From Virgibacillus salexigens (lineage in GTDB: Bacteria > Bacillota > Bacilli > Bacillales > Amphibacillaceae), in the NCBI RefSeq assembly GCF_014905415.1, contig NZ_BNEO01000001.1, forward strand, positions 682,001 to 746,000: a stretch of DNA of 64,000 bases, written 5' to 3'. Both the position numbers and the translations under genes were made by a program. Positions 63,661 through 64,000 of this stretch are shown one piece after another. Positions within the stretch are counted from its first letter, which is position 1, and every line of letters starts with the position of its first letter. The notes below the pieces were generated by a model. The model did not search any database. It worked only from the letters and a program-made list of their open reading frames with translations, and had not been told where the DNA came from.

Positions 63661-64000
63661 TCCTTCGTTCCCCCTTCTGTAACTGGAGGATTTCCATTGG
63701 AATTATTTTTTTTAGCATTGGTAGCATCTTTTATTAGTAATTGTAGAAAACGAATGAACATTAATGAACCGCCTACAGGAAGCGCCAAATATGGGATAAA
63801 CATCGGAATACCTACAGCAGGTGTTACATTCCCAAATTCGATTACATTGGAAACCGTAATCGATCCAGACCAGATAAGAATGACACTAAAGATCATTCCT
63901 ATCACGCTCGCTAATATCGAACATAGCCTCTTTAGTATGTACGGCAGATATGTAACCACCGCATCAACTGTCGCATGTGCCTTCTCTCTTACTGCTATAC
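63657..64000 (-). CDS. dctQ: TRAP transporter small permease (DctQ), N-terminus beyond window
   Basis: The frame stays open to base 64000, so the start lies outside. The readable part carries AVREKAHATVDAVV (typical of DctQ, EGAH-like), three membrane segments and a hydrophilic C-terminus (KDATNAKKNNSNGNPPVTEGGTKE). It forms the small subunit that pairs with DctM. A GTG at 63959 is internal and not the true start. Confidence 0.85.
   Translation of the reverse strand, partial: IAVREKAHATVDAVVTYLPYILKRLCSILASVIGMIFSVILIWSGSITVSNVIEFGNVTPAVGIPMFIPYLALPVGGSLMFIRFLQLLIKDATNAKKNNSNGNPPVTEGGTKE

Noticed and set aside
63212-63682. Plus-strand open frame opposite dctM
   Set aside because: It is antisense to a well-supported TRAP permease and has no family resemblance.
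1-64000. CRISPR arrays, tRNA or rRNA genes, prophage or plasmid replication genes
   Set aside because: No regular direct repeats with spacers, no cloverleaf-type sequences with CCA ends, and no integrase, capsid or replication initiator frames were recognised by eye. A dedicated search was not possible.

Overview
The window looks like chromosome from a low-GC Gram-positive member of the Bacillaceae, probably a salt- or alkali-tolerant genus close to Oceanobacillus or Virgibacillus. This is inferred from AGGAGG-type ribosome binding sites, a LytR-CpsA-Psr protein, a PyrR-type attenuator, a DUF3231 protein, a B. subtilis-like RocA, three NhaC-family antiporters and Bacillaceae-type intergenic repeats. 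No rRNA, tRNA, CRISPR array or complete insertion sequence was seen. Most genes lie on the minus strand.

Left part (1-22 kb). It starts with a truncated 1-pyrroline-5-carboxylate dehydrogenase, then an LCP protein and a cytosine permease/deaminase operon behind a PyrR-type attenuator. Next come a Fur-boxed siderophore ABC system with a fused double permease, a secreted EEP-family hydrolase, a secreted GH84 hexosaminidase and a MarR/MFS pair with a clear palindromic operator. These are followed by a murein-peptide recycling operon (DUF819 membrane protein, Ala-Glu epimerase, NlpC/P60 endopeptidase), DUF3870, a HAD dehalogenase-like protein and an NhaC antiporter.

Middle part (22-44 kb). This is an amine-utilisation island. 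One operon encodes a class III aminotransferase, a C45-family hydrolase, a succinate-semialdehyde-type dehydrogenase and a GNAT protein. A second encodes PotA, PotD, PotC, PotB, an FAD amine oxidase and a GNAT-nitrilase fusion, followed by a second PotD. Both operons, and an NhaC gene further on, have sigma-54 (-24/-12) promoters that I can read directly. A PAS-AAA+ sigma-54 activator gene lies next to the Pot operon, and its promoter region carries an inverted repeat (TATGCA-N4-TGCATA) that recurs upstream of the aminotransferase operon. I infer one sigma-54 regulon for polyamine or related amine catabolism. No glutamylation enzymes of the Puu pathway are present; acyltransferase and amidohydrolase-type proteins stand in their place. 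The nitrilase domain of the fusion has Gly where the catalytic Cys should be.

The island also holds debris: a frameshifted amidohydrolase with an A_AAA_AAG slippery heptamer, a nitrilase remnant, a PotD remnant, two copies of an imperfect palindromic repeat, two copies of a hairpin-bearing repeat that may come from IS200/IS605, and a multi-hairpin structured element.

Right part (44-64 kb). An NhaC/saccharopine-dehydrogenase-like operon and a DUF3231 gene are followed by a four-gene 2-oxoacid (acetoin-type) dehydrogenase operon. Then comes a glucitol-type PTS operon (gutM, srlA, srlE, srlB, COG4091-like oxidoreductase) with a SorC-type regulator, a divergent GlpD-like dehydrogenase plus zinc alcohol dehydrogenase, a second SorC regulator, and the end of a TRAP transporter operon. 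Closely similar palindromes (TTACAnnTGTAA type) sit at the PTS operon promoter, at an internal promoter before srlB and at the 2-oxoacid dehydrogenase promoter. This ties polyol uptake to the dehydrogenase complex.
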